NCBI GenBank assembly: GCA_963995505.1
Contig: OZ023198.1
Span: forward strand, 2,976,001-3,040,000
Direction of reading: 5' to 3'
DNA from: Hypericum androsaemum
Taxonomy: Eukaryota > Streptophyta > Magnoliopsida > Malpighiales > Hypericaceae
DNA: 64,000 bases
A program made the translations under genes and the position numbers. Of this stretch, positions 36,501-49,361 are shown in pieces; positions within the stretch are counted from its first letter, which is position 1; each line of letters starts with the position of its first letter. Under the pieces are notes generated by a model that searched no databases, was not told the DNA's origin, and saw only the letters and a program-made list of their open reading frames with translations.

Positions 36501-38623
36501 TTAGTTTTTACTTAAAGATGTTGTCTGTTGATTTTTCTGACTTTTGAATTATCATATTACTGCATATCATAGTCGTTGCTTCCAAATTTGATTTGCCTCT
36601 CCTGTGTTTTGCAGGCCTGCAAACATGCATTAAATTTACGACAGAACAAGTTCGAAAGAAATGCTGCACTTTTGAAACGACAATTGACTTGGGGGTATAA
36701 ATTGCTCTTTTCTTTCCACCAATTTTCATGGACTAATTTCTTCTATCTTTGTTCTCTGCTACGTTGAATACGTGATTTCCGAATTGGATTCACTGTGTTT
36801 TTAATGAAAGTTCCATCTTTGCTTTCAGATTCAATAATCTTTTGGGAAAGAAAGGGATCAGTGGAACTATTAAAGTTGATTATGAAAAACAAACACTTAA
36901 AATAGAGGTAAGCACAACTGTGCAGAACCAGCTCGTATGTACTTTTCCGTGTAGTCTTGCTATCCTTACCTGTAATGCCTGCTGTAATTCATGCAGACAC
37001 TTTGATATTCCTTTTAAGAAAATTTCATTTCTGCTCATCTTATTTGATCTACTTTTTACCATTTTGCTTTACCTGTACCGTCAGGTAAAGATGCCCCAAG
37101 ATGCATCAGGTAGTAATGTTCGTGATACTAAAGGACTGTCAGGTATTTCCCTCTTGCATATGGTTTTTGCTAAAATTGCTTCTCCAATTTGGATACTTAA
37201 GCATATTGCAAATTTCTAGCAATGATTGAGATAATCCAGTCATATTGCATGGGTAGTGATTGTGACTGCTTAATGGCACAGGGGGTGAACGCTCCTTCTC
37301 AACATTATGCTTTACATTAGGTCTTCACCAGATGATTGAGGCCCCATTCCGGGCCATGGACGAGTTTGATGTATTTATGGTAATTACATGTATATTTCTG
37401 CATAGCGTCGTCAGGATATTGAAGTTCTGTTAAAAGATGTGTTTTCTTCGTCTGTTAATACCATAATGTTGAACTGGCCTTCAGGATGCGGTTAGTCGGA
37501 AAATTAGCTTGGACACTCTTGTGGACTTTGCACTGCAGCAAGGTTCCCAGTGGATATTCATCACCCCTCATGACATCAGGTGATAGAGTCGTGCTTGAAT
37601 GTGCTCGTCAGTTTGGGTTTCATTTCAATAATTTTAATTTAACATGGCCCTGATTCTGAATCGGTGACCAATATTGGTCATTTAAAAGGAGCAACTTACT
37701 GTTGTGCCAAGTCTTGCCCTGTGCACTGGGGATTCACTTATATATTCAATCACCATAACTTGAAACGTTGGGGATCCTGTTACGTACATGTCTGAACAAC
37801 TGCTGGGAAAAAGTACATTCTACTTTTAAGCTTTTGAAATTTGCTCAAATCTTGCCTTTTAAATAATCTCTTCTTGAAAAAAATCGTCTTTTAAATAATA
37901 TCTTATTCTCTTCAAAAGAAAAACTCTCAAATACAGAAGGAAGCTGAAGATCTGACCTCAGCCAATTCTATGTTCGATATTACTTGGGAGTCACCTTGAT
38001 CTTGTTCTTTTCTTCTTTTTAGTTGTCCTTTCCAAATTTTCTATAATTCTTAGATCGAAGTTTTGCTGTCTGAAGACTTCAAAAGATACGGAATTTGAGC
38101 AAAAGATGACTTCCTTTGTTCCTCGTTTCAATCAAGACGGCAAAAATGGAGCCGCCTTTGATTGGGAGCTGCATCACTTATTTGGTTTTATTCGAGTTCG
38201 ACTCGTTCTTGTAGATGTGTTCTTTGATTTCATCCATGTCCCTTTACAGCAAATTTGCTTCTGGTTATTCTTGGCCAGCTGCTGATAGTTTCAATGCTGA
38301 ATGGCTCTAATGATTGCTGTTATCTTTTTCAATTGAATTGTTCAGTTTGATTTTTATTTGCTTTTATTCGAGTTCGACGCGGTCTTGTAGATGTGTTCTT
38401 TGATTTCATCCATGTCCCTTTTATTGACAAGGCAAATTTGCTTCTGGTTATTCTTGGCCAGCTGCTGATAGCTTCAATACTGAATGGCTCTAACTATTGC
38501 TGTTATCTTTTTTCAACTGAATCGTTCAGTTTGATTTCTGACTTTCTGTTTCATGTCTGCAACAGTATGGTAAAACAAGATCCCAAGATCAAGAAGCAGC
38601 AAATGGCAGCACCTCGCTCGTGA
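27596..38623 (+). CDS. SMC6: SMC6, structural maintenance of chromosomes protein 6
   Basis: ATPase subunit of the nuclear SMC5/6 complex, which acts in homologous recombination and repair. 28 exons: 27596-27743, 28237-28342, 28447-28580, 29328-29383, 30197-30283, 30358-30678, 30852-30971, 31252-31386, 31596-31672, 31746-31821, 32164-32238, 32430-32534, 32758-32927, 33191-33293, 33864-33976, 34079-34283, 34746-34871, 35053-35167, 35253-35338, 35423-35518, 36036-36172, 36267-36369, 36615-36694, 36829-36907, 37085-37142, 37282-37379, 37485-37579, 38566-38623. They give 1053 residues, the usual length in plants. Walker A GQNGSGKS is at 46-53, coiled coil from about 180, hinge about 446-640 (VTAFGG start), second coiled coil, signature LSGGERSF near 970, Walker B with MDEFDVFMD near 995, and the conserved end [10 protein letters not shown]. 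All key residues are present. The exon 19/20 junction is the least certain. Several introns carry repeats. Confidence 0.93.
33335..33790. repeat. Imperfect tandem duplication in SMC6 intron 14
   Basis: A segment starting TTATAAAATGGAGAAGA at 33335 recurs at 33593, period about 258 bp, with shared TGATGTTAGTCACACAAC and TTCATC/AACATACTTCATT-type parts. It is diverged, hence old, and lies between exons 14 and 15. Confidence 0.7.
35583..36010. mobile_element. CCGGT-rich TIR element remnant in SMC6 intron 20
   Basis: GTTTTAAAACTCGCCCGGTG and GACCGATTCAACCGGTTGGA near 35583-35640 match the type of end seen at 59496 and 13185. The right end was not found, and the rest is AT-rich like the interiors of those elements. 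This intron is one of the longer ones of the gene (517 bp). Confidence 0.5.
38186..38545. repeat. Tandem duplication of about 176 bp in the last SMC6 intron
   Basis: Copy 1 is 38186-38361 and copy 2 starts at 38362, both beginning TTTTATTCGAGTTCGAC and containing CATCCATGTCCCTTT and TCTGGTTATTCTTGGCCAGC. They differ at few positions, so the event is fairly recent. It lies just upstream of the final exon acceptor at 38565. Confidence 0.85.
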
Positions 38624-41027
38624 TCTCGTATCCCGTGCCTGCATTTTTTCCCCCCATAAAGGTTTCATCCTCTGTACATGCAAGTCCAAGTGAAATGTAC
38701 CATTTTTTTGTGTACGTCCATTTTTCAGTTGATTTTTTTTCGAGCAGACCTTTGTGTATATCCATGTAGTGGCCTTTTTCCTTGTACTATTTGTATTTGA
38801 GATGCTTTTAACTACGTCCGTCTTTTGATGTTCGTTTCGTATGCTATAATGTCGAGTCTCTTTTTCATGGGGACGGATTTGGTGCCGGTGTCCTCACAGC
38901 AGCACCAATCTGATAAAATGGAGTTGAACGACACATATGTGCCGTTGTTTAACAACGGCACATTTGTGTTGGTTCCTTCTAAATTGTGTAGATTGCACAA
39001 GTGTGCAGTCTCTGCATAGTACTTTATATCTGTTAACTAATCCGCGGTGGACTCGTGTCACCACCTAAAAATATAGTTGTCTTGTCCAACGGCTACTTTT
39101 GAAATTGTGCGTGGGCCTACCTCTAAAGGCCATTTGAACGATTGGACAATTTGCCTGCCGAGAATTTTAATGGTAAGTTGATTTAAGTGCTGTAAATAGA
39201 TTGGACACTCTTCAAGAGAAAAAGGGCAAATACAGACAAAATAATTCCTTGTTCCACTAAACTTTAACGTGGAAAAATTGGAGGGAGGGAGATAATTGAT
39301 TTACTCGACAAAAACAAATATTTCTTCCATCTTTTATGGCAAGTTGTCATATAAATTCATACTCTAAATGCGTTCTTATAACCCGGCTGCTGTATAGCAG
39401 AAAACGGATGATAGACAACACAAATCGAACTGAACACACAACAATTGAACATACTTAAAAATCAATTTTTTTTGCTATTTAACTAAATCTAGTTATAATT
39501 TTTATTTCTGGTAAAGATACATGGTAAAATAGATATGGGCATTTACACAATTTAATTGTGTAACATATGATTTAATGTTAAAATTCTAAATTTATTTATG
39601 CAATAAATCAATGTCATGAATTTTGAAATAAATGTTGGATGTTATAAATTCTAAAAATGATGATTGATTTTTCTCAAATAAATGTACATTTTAATTTGGA
39701 TCTTTAACGTGGATTGTTACAATTTTGTAATATCTAACATTAATCACTCAAATCTTTTATGTCCATTAAAATTCTTTTTGATTTATCATTTTACTCACTA
39801 ACATTCGCTCCATTTTTTCAACACATCAGGCAAAAAAATTCAAGAGCACATCAACAAAAATTTCAAGAATACATCAAGCAAAAATAACCGCACATCGGAT
39901 TTTTTTCAGATGTGTCGTTTTTTTTTCAAGTATACATCAGTATACAACAACATCAAATCAGGTAAAAACAATGGTACACCAGGCAAAAAAAGAGCACATC
40001 AAACAAATAATGCAATGACACAAAAACTACAAACCCAATTTTTTCCTTTATCGGTGTCTCACTCCAAACAAGCTTACAGAAAAATAAATATCAAGTTTGA
40101 TCTTGGGCTAGCCATTAGACGCAAATAAATAAGAAAATATCATTAAAAATCCAACAAGTTTAAAACAAGACGCGAACACAGGGAGGAGAAGTAGGTAGAA
40201 AGACATTAAAGCGGATGAAAAGGACGTGGGCCAAGTGGAAATGGCGAGGTCCTCCAGCTTGGATCCCTGAACGACAGTGAGCGGCGTGGTTGGCGCCGAT
40301 TTCTTCATCTGTGGAGCTTGTCGATCGTCTATACCCGATCAATTCGATCAAGTACTCGTCATCTATTTTTAGTGTTCCACTCTTTGACAACATGAAAAAA
40401 CCAAAAACTCTGCTCGCTCTTTCATCCCTTGGATCGATAAAGAAGAAGGGCAGATACTGTCGCCGACGTCGTCTCGGACACTCCACCACTCCCGCTTTCT
40501 GAGCCTCCTCGGCGTGGCCAAGGACTTAGGTGACAGCGTCGGGTTTCTCGCCAGAGCCTTGTGTGAGGTGGGAATAATAATATTCAGAATTGGTAAAAAT
40601 CATCGCATGGACCCGCTAAGGATCCGAGAATTTTAAATAAAAAAATTAATAAAAATTATTTAAACAGTAAAAATTAAACCGGATACAGTTTACCCATTTA
40701 GATTTAAAACTTTCCTTTTCTTTTTTGAGGGCTTAAAACTTAAAACTTTCCTTTTCAGATTTTAACATTAGGCCTAGATCTCCAAACATATGGCTGGATT
40801 TTTTAGTGCAACCAAACCAACGAGTTACGAGTTAATGTAATAATTTCTAAACTTACACCCCACACATTTCAAATCCTCCCACCAAAAAAAGTCTACGGTA
40901 ACCAAAACACCGATCACAGAACTTCATTCAATTCCTAACTTCAAATACTCCACCACCTAGAAATCACTGTCACTCTCGCAGACAAATAAAGGAAGGACCT
41001 TTAGAGGAAGGGGAGCCTCCAAGAACG
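38624..41027. other. Intergenic between SMC6 and the F-box gene
   Basis: Contains the SMC6 3' UTR region, AT-rich sequence and a short inverted repeat near 38928-38962 (CACATATGTGCCGTTGTT / AACAACGGCACATTTGTG). At 40495-40580 a frame reads FLSLLGVAKDLGDSVGFLAR, which might be a fragment of an unrecognised gene, but there are no supporting exons. No other gene is seen. Confidence 0.5.
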
Positions 41028-42880
41028 ATGTCGTTGCAGGAGGAGCAACCCGCTACACCACCAACACCGGCCTCCAAGAAGAAGAAGAAGAGGGCACCCA
41101 GATGGTCAAACCTCTGGCTTAAGACCACTAAGCCCTTAATGCACGTGGTCTTGGCCATGCAGCTCCATAGCCCAGTTGCTAATTCTCCGAGAATCAATTC
41201 CCCAACGGCTAAAGTTTGTAAAGATCCAATCTTTACTAGGAAATGTACCAAATTGGAGGAAACCCATGTCCCCAATTTCCCCGGGGTCGACTGGACATTG
41301 CTCCTTGACGATGAGATACTATTGGATATCCTCTCCAAGTTGCCTGGGAAGCAGAGGAATGTAAATTGTTTGGTTTGCAAGAGGTGGCTTAATCTCCAGG
41401 GGAGGTTGGTTAGGTCTGTTAGGGTTTTGGAATGGGGGTTTATGGAGTCTGGGAGGCTGGTTTTTAGGTTCCCCAATTTGACCCATGTTGATTTGGTTGG
41501 TGGGTGTTTGGTTAGGGATAGGGATTCTGGTGTTTGGTTGAGTAATGGGGTTGTTTCGATGGTTGGTGGGTTTTTTCCTGCTTGGAGGGTCTGTGAGGAG
41601 AGGTTGTTGCCTCTTGAGGTTGTTGATACCGGGCTCAGAGAGTTGGCTTCGGGTTGTCCGAATTTGCGTAAGCTCGCCGTGATGGGTGCCAGCGAGTTAG
41701 GATTGTTGAGCGTGGCGGAGGAGTGCTTGACTTTGCAGGAGTTGGAGTTGCATAGGTGTAGTGACAATGTCTTGCGGGGGATCGCAGCGTGTGGGAACTT
41801 GCAGATTTTGAGGATTGTTGCGAATGTGGAAGGGTTTTATGGTTCTATGGTTTCGGACATTGGGTTGACGATTTTGGCACAGGGGTGCAAGAGGTTGGTT
41901 AAGCTTGAGCTCAGTGGGTGTGAGGGTAGCTTTGACGGGATTAAGGCGATTGGACAGTGCTGCCAGATGCTCGAGGAGTTGACCATTTGCAATCATAGGA
42001 TGGTTGATGGTTGGTTGGCGGGGCTATCCTTTTGCGAGAACTTGAAGAGCCTGAGGTTTCTGTCGTGTAAGAAGATCGATTCTGGTCCCGAATGGGATGA
42101 GTATTTGGGCTGTTGTTGGGCGCTCGAGAGGTTACATTTGCACAAGTGTCAGTTGAGAGATAAAAAGAGCCTTAAATCGTTGTTTAAAGTATGCGAAGCT
42201 GTGAAGGAGATTGCTCTTCAAGACTGCTGGGGATTTGACAACCACATGTTGAGCTTGGCAAGTGCTTGCAGGTAGTGGCTTTCTGCATTTGTTTTGTGCT
42301 GCTCTATCTTTCATATATAGTAGAGAGTGAATGGATGTTACCCGTTCCGAAATGGGGCAGCATAGCTTTTCGACTGGTCGTGGACAGTATTTGGCATAGT
42401 CCAATTCCGACTCTTTATCATTAGAAGAGTTGTACTGCATTGTGTTTTTTCTTCAGCTCCCGAGTTGTTATTGCAATTTCATACTGCAGCTAGCCTTTAG
42501 TCTGTCGCGGGAGAATGAGTCATCCTGTTAACATGATGTGCTTGCCTGCTTGTCTCTCTTTTCGCAGGAGAGTCGAATCACTGTCGTTGGAAGGCTGCTC
42601 CTTGCTCACAGCAGAAGGCCTGGAGACCTTGCTGCTCTCCTGGAACGAATTGCAACATCTTCAAGTCGAGTCCTGTAAAAACATCAAGAACGGCGAAGTG
42701 TCTCCGGCATTGTCGGCCCTATTTTCCACCCTTAAAGAGTTGAAATGGAGGCCAGACAGGAAGTCCCTTCTCGCGTCGGGTCTCAACAGGACTGGCATGG
42801 GAAAGAAAGGCAGCAAATTCTTCAGGAAGACACTAACACTGATTCCCGCGGACATGTACTCGATGAATCTGCAGTTTTAG
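41028..42880 (+). CDS. F-box/RNI-like (LRR) protein, At5g07670/At5g51380-like
   Basis: Two exons (41028-42271 and 42568-42880) give 518 residues. A Lys-rich N-terminus ([15 protein letters not shown]) precedes an F-box at about 88-130 ([19 protein letters not shown]...NCLVCKRW), followed by irregular leucine-rich repeats of the AMN1/RNI type to the C-terminus ([38 protein letters not shown]). By family it would be the substrate-recognition subunit of an SCF ubiquitin ligase, binding SKP1/ASK through the F-box; its target is unknown. The frame is intact, and the ending [18 protein letters not shown] follows a basic patch. The first exon is GC-richer than its flanks, as usual for a coding exon. 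The identity of the subfamily is from memory. Confidence 0.85.
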
Positions 42881-43847
42881 CTGGCTTCTGATGAATCCTC
42901 CAGCTGCTGTTGATAGCCATCTGAGAAGTAGTACACTGAAACTCGAAGGCTTGAAGCTTCCAAAGCATTTCATACCACTCGACGCATGTAATTTTAGCTC
43001 CCTGTATATTGGCATTAGACCTCCTTGTCCTGTCCGTCTTTGACCAAGAAACAAGATTGATTCGTACTACCTAATATCGTGACATCTACTTGACCAACTA
43101 TTCTAGTTTCGAGTCGAATAATAGGCTACCCTTTCACTTTTACAATTTTTTAACGGTCTTTGAATGGTTCAAAGTGCTTTTTTTTTTGAAGAACTTTCTC
43201 TAGTTAATGTATTAAGTATTCCTGATGATCTTACAAGGTAGAAAGTTCTTATTTTTACCATCCTAAGATTGGCAGAAATACCCATTACTCTATGGGTTGG
43301 GTCCTACGCTTATTTCATAGATCTAAGGTATGTTCATTTTGACTGAGTTTATGATAATATATGGATATGAGTCCATTTTTAAAGCAAGGTTTAGGGTAGG
43401 GTACTCTATAGACTACAAGCACACCAAGGATAAGAGTATGAGTCCAATTCGAGGATAAGATATAAATCAAACTCTTCAAATTAAGATATGACTAGGGTCC
43501 TTTTACCTATATCTTATACTGTCCATTGTCATCCCTAATCCTCAATACGCATGAACCTTACCGACATTTTTTTTGCCTTCAGCTTTTTTTTTAAAAATTT
43601 TAATTTATGACTCTATTTAAAAGACGGTTTTTCCCGATGTTAATTCGCAACTTTAACAAAATCCAGCCGAGTCACGGCCTTAGACGTAGGACCAAGGCCC
43701 ATTTACAAGACCAGGTACTTGATTACGTCAGCAGGTGGGCGTCTTGTCGCCCGGAGCTGGAACCTGCGAACTCTCTCTCTCTCTCTCTACTTCTCCCTCT
43801 TCACCTCATAGGGAGGGACGACCCAGCGGCAATAGCGAGGGGGGAAG
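42881..43847. other. Intergenic between F-box and LPA1-like genes
   Basis: 3' UTR of the F-box gene, AT-rich spacer, then the GC-richer leader of the next gene with a (CT)9-type run at 43772-43790. No additional gene. Confidence 0.6.
43772..43790 (+). repeat. (CT)n microsatellite in the LPA1-like 5' leader
   Basis: Uninterrupted CT repeat about 60 bp before the ATG. Such tracts are frequent in plant leaders and are variable in length. A second CT run is in the first intron near 44046. Confidence 0.7.
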
Positions 43848-46800
43848 ATGAAGAGCGGAAAGGGAATAGCGGTATCGGTACCGGAGCCGGGGATCCCCAA
43901 CACCGACGTCGGAGGCGAACGACACGTGGCAGCCTCCTCCTCCTCCTCCTCCTCGTCTTCATCTTTCCCCGTCGCGAAGTTCTCCTCCCGAAACGCCTCC
44001 TCCAAATACGACTTCGTCAAGGTACAAACAACATTTCGTTTCCCCCTCTCTCTCTCTCTCTCTTTTTGCGTTTTTTTTATTTTTTAAATTATTGATCAGA
44101 ATCTTAATTAGAATGGCGGTTTGCCTGAAGCGGTGTCGTTTTGGGGGATTTGGAGGGAGCACTGTCGGGTCCTATTTAGGAGTGACTCGGGTTTTTGTTT
44201 GGTTTGAGGGAACAGGTGAAGGTGTGGTTGGGGGATAACGCGGATCACTACTACGTGCTCTCCAGGTTCCTGCTCAGTAGAATGCTCACTGTTACTAAGG
44301 TTTTCTTCTTCCCATATTTTTTCGCCTTTTCGGGAATTAATTTTGGTTTTATTTTTCCTTTTTAATTCTTTCTAAATTTGCTTTGGGGGGGTTTCAGATT
44401 CCAAATCACGTGGCTGTTAAGATTGCTCTTGAGCTGAAGAAGCTTCTTATTGATAACAGCCTTCTCGACGTGTATGCAAAGTCACCCTCTTTTCTTTCCT
44501 TTTGTTAATCCTATTATATGGTTTTCGTGCTATGATCAAGTGCTAAAGTGACATTCTTTTCTTGTGGCGTCCGGGTGTTGCAGGTCGCAGTCTGATTTGG
44601 AGGCCAATCTTTTCAAAGTAAGACTAAGCTTTTATTGGAACGTGTTCCTCGTTTAGAGAAAAGAGAGTATATTTTACTCGTAATGATACAAGTTTATTCA
44701 AATTTCGGAACTTTCTCCTTGACCCTACTGTTTGAGCTTGGTTTTCAGAGATCTTTCTGATTGTTATGTAGTGGTTCTTTGTGTTGTGTAGCTCATGCAA
44801 CGGCGTGGATATGGGGAAGAGTACATTAATCGCTACAAGATGATGACGAGGTGAATAGACCTCTGTGTCATCTGATGAATTTAAAACATCTTTTATCTTA
44901 TTGGACACTCTTTTGCATGATCATTCAGTGACTTTTTTTGTGGTTGCTTTCTTAGGTTTCACCATCAAAGGGTCCCGTTGGTAATTCTTGTTTGCGGAAC
45001 TGCTTGTGTTGGCAAGTCTACACTAGCTACCCAATTGGCACAAAGGTTGAATTTACCTAATGTCTTGCAGGTCTTTCCCTTGACTTATCTGCCATTCTTA
45101 CTATCTTTAAAAGGCAACTCGAAATGTTAGGTCTATACTGATTTTCATGTTCATCTTTATTTGACAGACAGATATGGTTTATGAATTACTACGAACGTCA
45201 ACAGAGTATGTTGTAGCTATCTCCTACTCTCTTTTCTTCTTTGATTGAGATTGGACTTCCTTGTTCTGCATCAATTAAAATTCTGTTATTTGGAAAGATC
45301 TGTTTAAGGTGCTGGCATTTTGAATCGACTGGTTTCAACGATATGCTTTCTTGTTTGAAGAATTATTTCTGATAAAAACCTGGACCAGAAAAGTCATAAG
45401 TGTTGCAGCTTGTTCCTTCAGTGCCCTCCCTAATGCTTTTTCAGTATAAACATTGAACAGGCACAACCTTTTTTATCCTTTGTCTTTCCATTTAAATTCC
45501 CTACATGATCAATTTATTGATCTTGATATTTGGATGTGGCAATCGATGGGCTTATGTCTTCCTGTTACTGTTCTAGTGCACCATTGACCTCTACTCCTGT
45601 ATGGGCTCGCGACTTCACCTCTTCAGAAGAGTTGATTACTGAATTTTGCAGGGAATGCAGAATTGTCCGTAAAGGTAATCTGCTCTGCATGTGGCTTCGT
45701 TTTGTTTCTATTTATTATACTTTCTTAAAGTGATTCCTCATCTTCAAGTATATTTTCTAGTCTGATTAAGTCTGCATTGGAAGTGTTTGATTCCGGTCTC
45801 TTTTGGAAGCACGGCTCTTTAACTTTCACTGGCTTCTGCCTGCTAGGTTTGGCTGGGGACTTGAAGAAAGCAATGAAAGATGGAAAGCCCATCATAATTG
45901 AGGTGCGATCTAATTGATCTATTTGTGACATTTGTGATGGAGCTAGTCACTGAGTTTGAGATATGCTACCTGTTATCCCCATGGCGGTAGTCCAACTCAG
46001 TTGAGTTGGGTTAATTTGCATTTCACGAAGGCATGTATGCAGGAGACATGATTGCCATCATGAAGGTTACTGGCATGAGCATTGTGTTTTATGAGAACTT
46101 TGGAGGAAAAAATGTTTAAGAAAGACAAGACAGTTAATTGGCATTCACAGATTCATGGTTTTTTTTGTTGTTTTGTTATGGTTGCACTAATATTTGGCTC
46201 CCAGAAGTTCAAAAATGTTGCATCATGTCTTTTGGTTGAATACCTGTAAACAATTGGTTTGGTAGTGGTTAAGTTTATGGAAAATGACGGCAGGGGATGC
46301 ATTTGGATCCAAGCATTTATCTTATGGACGACGAAAACAAATCACCAGTTAGCATACCAAACAAGTCTAAAGAAGAAATTTCTGTATCTTCAACACCTGA
46401 TGATGTTCCCTTGCGACAAACAGAAGGTAGTTCTAGAAGTGTTGGCAGAAGGCATACTGAAAATGAAAGCAGCAATTCAGGGTTTGAGACTGCTGAAGAA
46501 CAGAAGTCCAGCAGCGATCAGATCAAAGAAGACTTGGACCATATGGAATCTGTCAATGCAGCAGGAAGTATACCCGATAAGAAAGGTATATCTCACCTGT
46601 AATTTATCATTTTATATAAGCCTTGTCAGAGGTGAGCAGAATTAGGATGTTCGAGAAAAGAGTTGACTTTAAGATGAAAACATTAGTTGCTGCTTATTGA
46701 TCATCCAGGTGACGTTCATCCTGTGGGAAGTAGTAGTGCTGTTGGCGGAAAGGAAAAATCAGGTGTTGAGCCAGTAATTGTTCCAATAGTCTTGAAGATG

Positions 46801-48467
46801 GCAGAGTTTGATCATACGGTTTGTATATAATTTCTGGCTCAGTTTTCAGATATTCTTTGTCTTTTCTTTGTCATTAATATTATGTGCATGCTCTCTCAGT
46901 TGTTTCCTAAACTTAATGTTTATCACTCATGTTCAGGCATTACTTGAGGAATGGATCTTGACTCGGAGAATTAGTGAATGCCCTGTCCAGGTACGAATTT
47001 GGAACCAATTTTTTATTGGTCATATATTAGCTCATGAGTTATGCTGAAGTTGGCTAGTGTATTTGTAATTAGTTGAACAAATTCTTTGAATTTTGAAAGA
47101 ATTATTTGAATAATTTATGAAACAGTAATTTGTGAACAGCAAGGAGCAAGAAATATTATATCAAAATAAGCTACTTGCTTGTACACCATTGTACTCTGAA
47201 ACTGAAATGCTTTCTTAGTTGTGGGTTCTGAAAAAAATAGAACCCAAGCATTTGCATTCTGATGAATAAAACTCAGATTTTCCATGGATCCATATTATTG
47301 ACTCTCGTTGTTGAATTAGTTGTGCTACTGTATTTACTAAAGGATGTGCTGTTGATGGCGAATCCGTGTATGCCTTTTCTTTTTGGAGAATGCCTCCGTG
47401 TATGTTTAGTATCCTGTGTTAGCTATTTTCCATAAAGATTTCTTACTGTCCTGTTCACTTCTTCAAACTTCTTATGATATTTTTTGCAGGACAAAGATAG
47501 ACTAATCTCCAATTTGAAAACCATTCAGGAGTATCTTTGCTCGTTTAAATCTCAGGTTTGCACCCTCATACTTGTGTATGGTTGGTTTTAGCAGAACGTT
47601 TAGCTGCGTCATACCTTACAATTGAAACGATGCAATTGTCTGAACGTGCCAGATGATCCTCGAACAATGCAATTTTCCTCAGTTCCTTGTTCGTTAAAAA
47701 ACGTTTCTTCACAACTCCCTTTTGTCACCTTGATTGGGTATATAAATGGCTAACTTGCAAGATAACCTATCCTTCTTCATATTGTTTTCCTTTTTGAGGA
47801 GTTGGTAAAATGCATTGTATTAGGTCACATTGTTCTATTGCATCATTGCCAGAAAAGAAACACTAAATACTTAAAGGTAATCTGGGGCACTACAACAAAG
47901 CTATTCCTTTCTGTACTTTCTAGCAAGAAGCCTTAAATACTGAGACTTGTAAGAATTGGTGGTTCTACTTGGCTTCTGATCTCCTCTTATCTGATTATCC
48001 TGTCAAACAGGGTCTAACAGTTGCTAACATATCAGCAAACACATTTCCTCAATCACTTGACAGATTGCACGAATATCTTCTTCAGGTAACTATTCTATGT
48101 TGAGTTTGGATCAAGCTATCAAGCATATGATGAGTTGCATGTTGCTACATGGTTCGCTAGTTTTAGAGGTCTTTACTTCGTACAATCTTATTGGTGCAAG
48201 GATATCTCAATTAAGTATCTGAATTTTTTACACGAAAATCAGTATTCCTCTCGTCTTAATGAACATGTTTAGTTTGCTATCAACTGTTTTTTGTGTTTTA
48301 TCAGATGAAGATCCTATAAGCTGTGAAGTTCCCGTTTTATTATTTACTTCACTGTGAATGTTAAGTTCTATTCTTAATTTCCTTCATGCTGATTGCTTTC
48401 GCAGCGTATTGAGCAAGGGATCTCAGTGGTGTCCAATGAAAATGGCAGGCAGCCAGTTGTGAAGTAG
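43848..48467 (+). CDS. P-loop NTPase, LPA1 / 2-phosphoglycerate-kinase-like
   Basis: 15 exons: 43848-44021, 44216-44299, 44398-44471, 44584-44617, 44792-44850, 44956-45070, 45168-45205, 45577-45674, 45847-45902, 46294-46585, 46709-46818, 46937-46990, 47490-47555, 48011-48085, 48405-48467; 463 residues. After a Ser-rich tail (about 30-40) comes an ATP-cone-like N-terminal part (RFLLSRMLTVTKIPN), then Walker A GTACVGKST at 156-164, and the conserved block WARDFTSSEELITEFCRE...GLAGDLKKAMKDGKPIIIEG. A polar low-complexity linker precedes ALLEEWILTRR and the C-terminal LTVANISANTFPQSLDRLH. The family includes rice LPA1, whose loss lowers seed phytate, so a role in inositol phosphate metabolism is likely but the reaction is not firmly known. 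It is shorter than the ~700-residue Arabidopsis homologues I remember, mainly in the linker and tail, so a longer isoform is possible. Confidence 0.85.
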
Positions 48468-49361
48468 ATGACCTGCAAGTGTGACGTGTAAGAATCGGAC
48501 CTTGTTATTTATTTGGTCGTGCTTATAGCATTCAAAGACCACCTATCAATCATAGAAAAATTTACTTCTTGGAAGCTAAACTCCTGTTAGTGCTGATTAG
48601 AAAGTCTCATTTAAGGGTTACTATCCTTTTCCCTCGTCGTAGTGTAATGAATTTTTGAAGCTCACCTCCATCCTTTTTCCCGCCAAAAGCTCGACTCCAC
48701 TCTGCAGTCAGCTTACTTTTTTTTTTTTGGTGAATCCAACTTATGAGTTAGTGCTTTACAAGGTTTGTCTCTTTTCAGGATATTTTACCATTGGCTTCAT
48801 CTTTGTGCTCATCATGTCTTGACTCTGGCCAATCTGTGCTGGATTTAGGAAGTCATATGCAGTCATTGATAGAGACTCGCGCCAATCGCATCAATTGACA
48901 TTGCACTAACCTTTTTCGGGGAGTTTCATCTGTTAGGTCTGGATGTGTGGCCTTCAGACACGCCATTCTCCATACTTCCGCACCGCACAGGCGAATGGAG
49001 GAATGACTGTCTCGAATCGAAGATTCGATATCAGAATAATCGGCAGTGGTCAAGGCTCCAATAGCTAGGAGGCATTCGGTATAATTTAAACTACGTTGAT
49101 ACATTTACTCTTCCGCTTGGAGCACCCCTGCATCAAGTTGATAGCTAGCCTTGTCCCTGTAGTGGTTTCTGTCCCATTGCAACATATTTGCCTCCTTTTG
49201 AAGTTAAATACATGTTTCAAAGAGAAAGGATCTGACAAGGTCCGACAGAACTCGATTTTAAACATTAATAGGTCCGACAGAACTCGATTCTAAACATTAA
49301 AGTTTCGAAGAATGTGGACAAAGTATGGAGGGTGATATTGGCATTATGTTTTTCTCACCGA
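48468..49361. other. Convergent intergenic region
   Basis: Lies between the + strand LPA1-like gene and the - strand reductase, so it should hold both 3' UTRs. A 22-bp segment with TCCGACAGAACTCGATT is repeated at 49231 and 49263. No gene is supported. Confidence 0.6.

Noticed and set aside
40160..40489. 109-codon minus-strand frame in the SMC6/F-box spacer
   Set aside because: It has no ATG at its start, no recognised domain and no splice context. A fragment of a degenerate gene is possible but unsupported.
40970..41767. 265-codon minus-strand frame opposite the F-box exon
   Set aside because: The sense strand has a clear F-box and LRRs; the antisense frame has no recognisable domain.
43607..44095. 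162-codon + frame overlapping the LPA1-like first exon
   Set aside because: It is out of frame with the homologous exon and is basic low-complexity; an overlapping shadow.
48853..49104. 83-codon minus-strand frame after the LPA1-like gene
   Set aside because: No domain or partner exon recognised; falls in a 3' UTR region.
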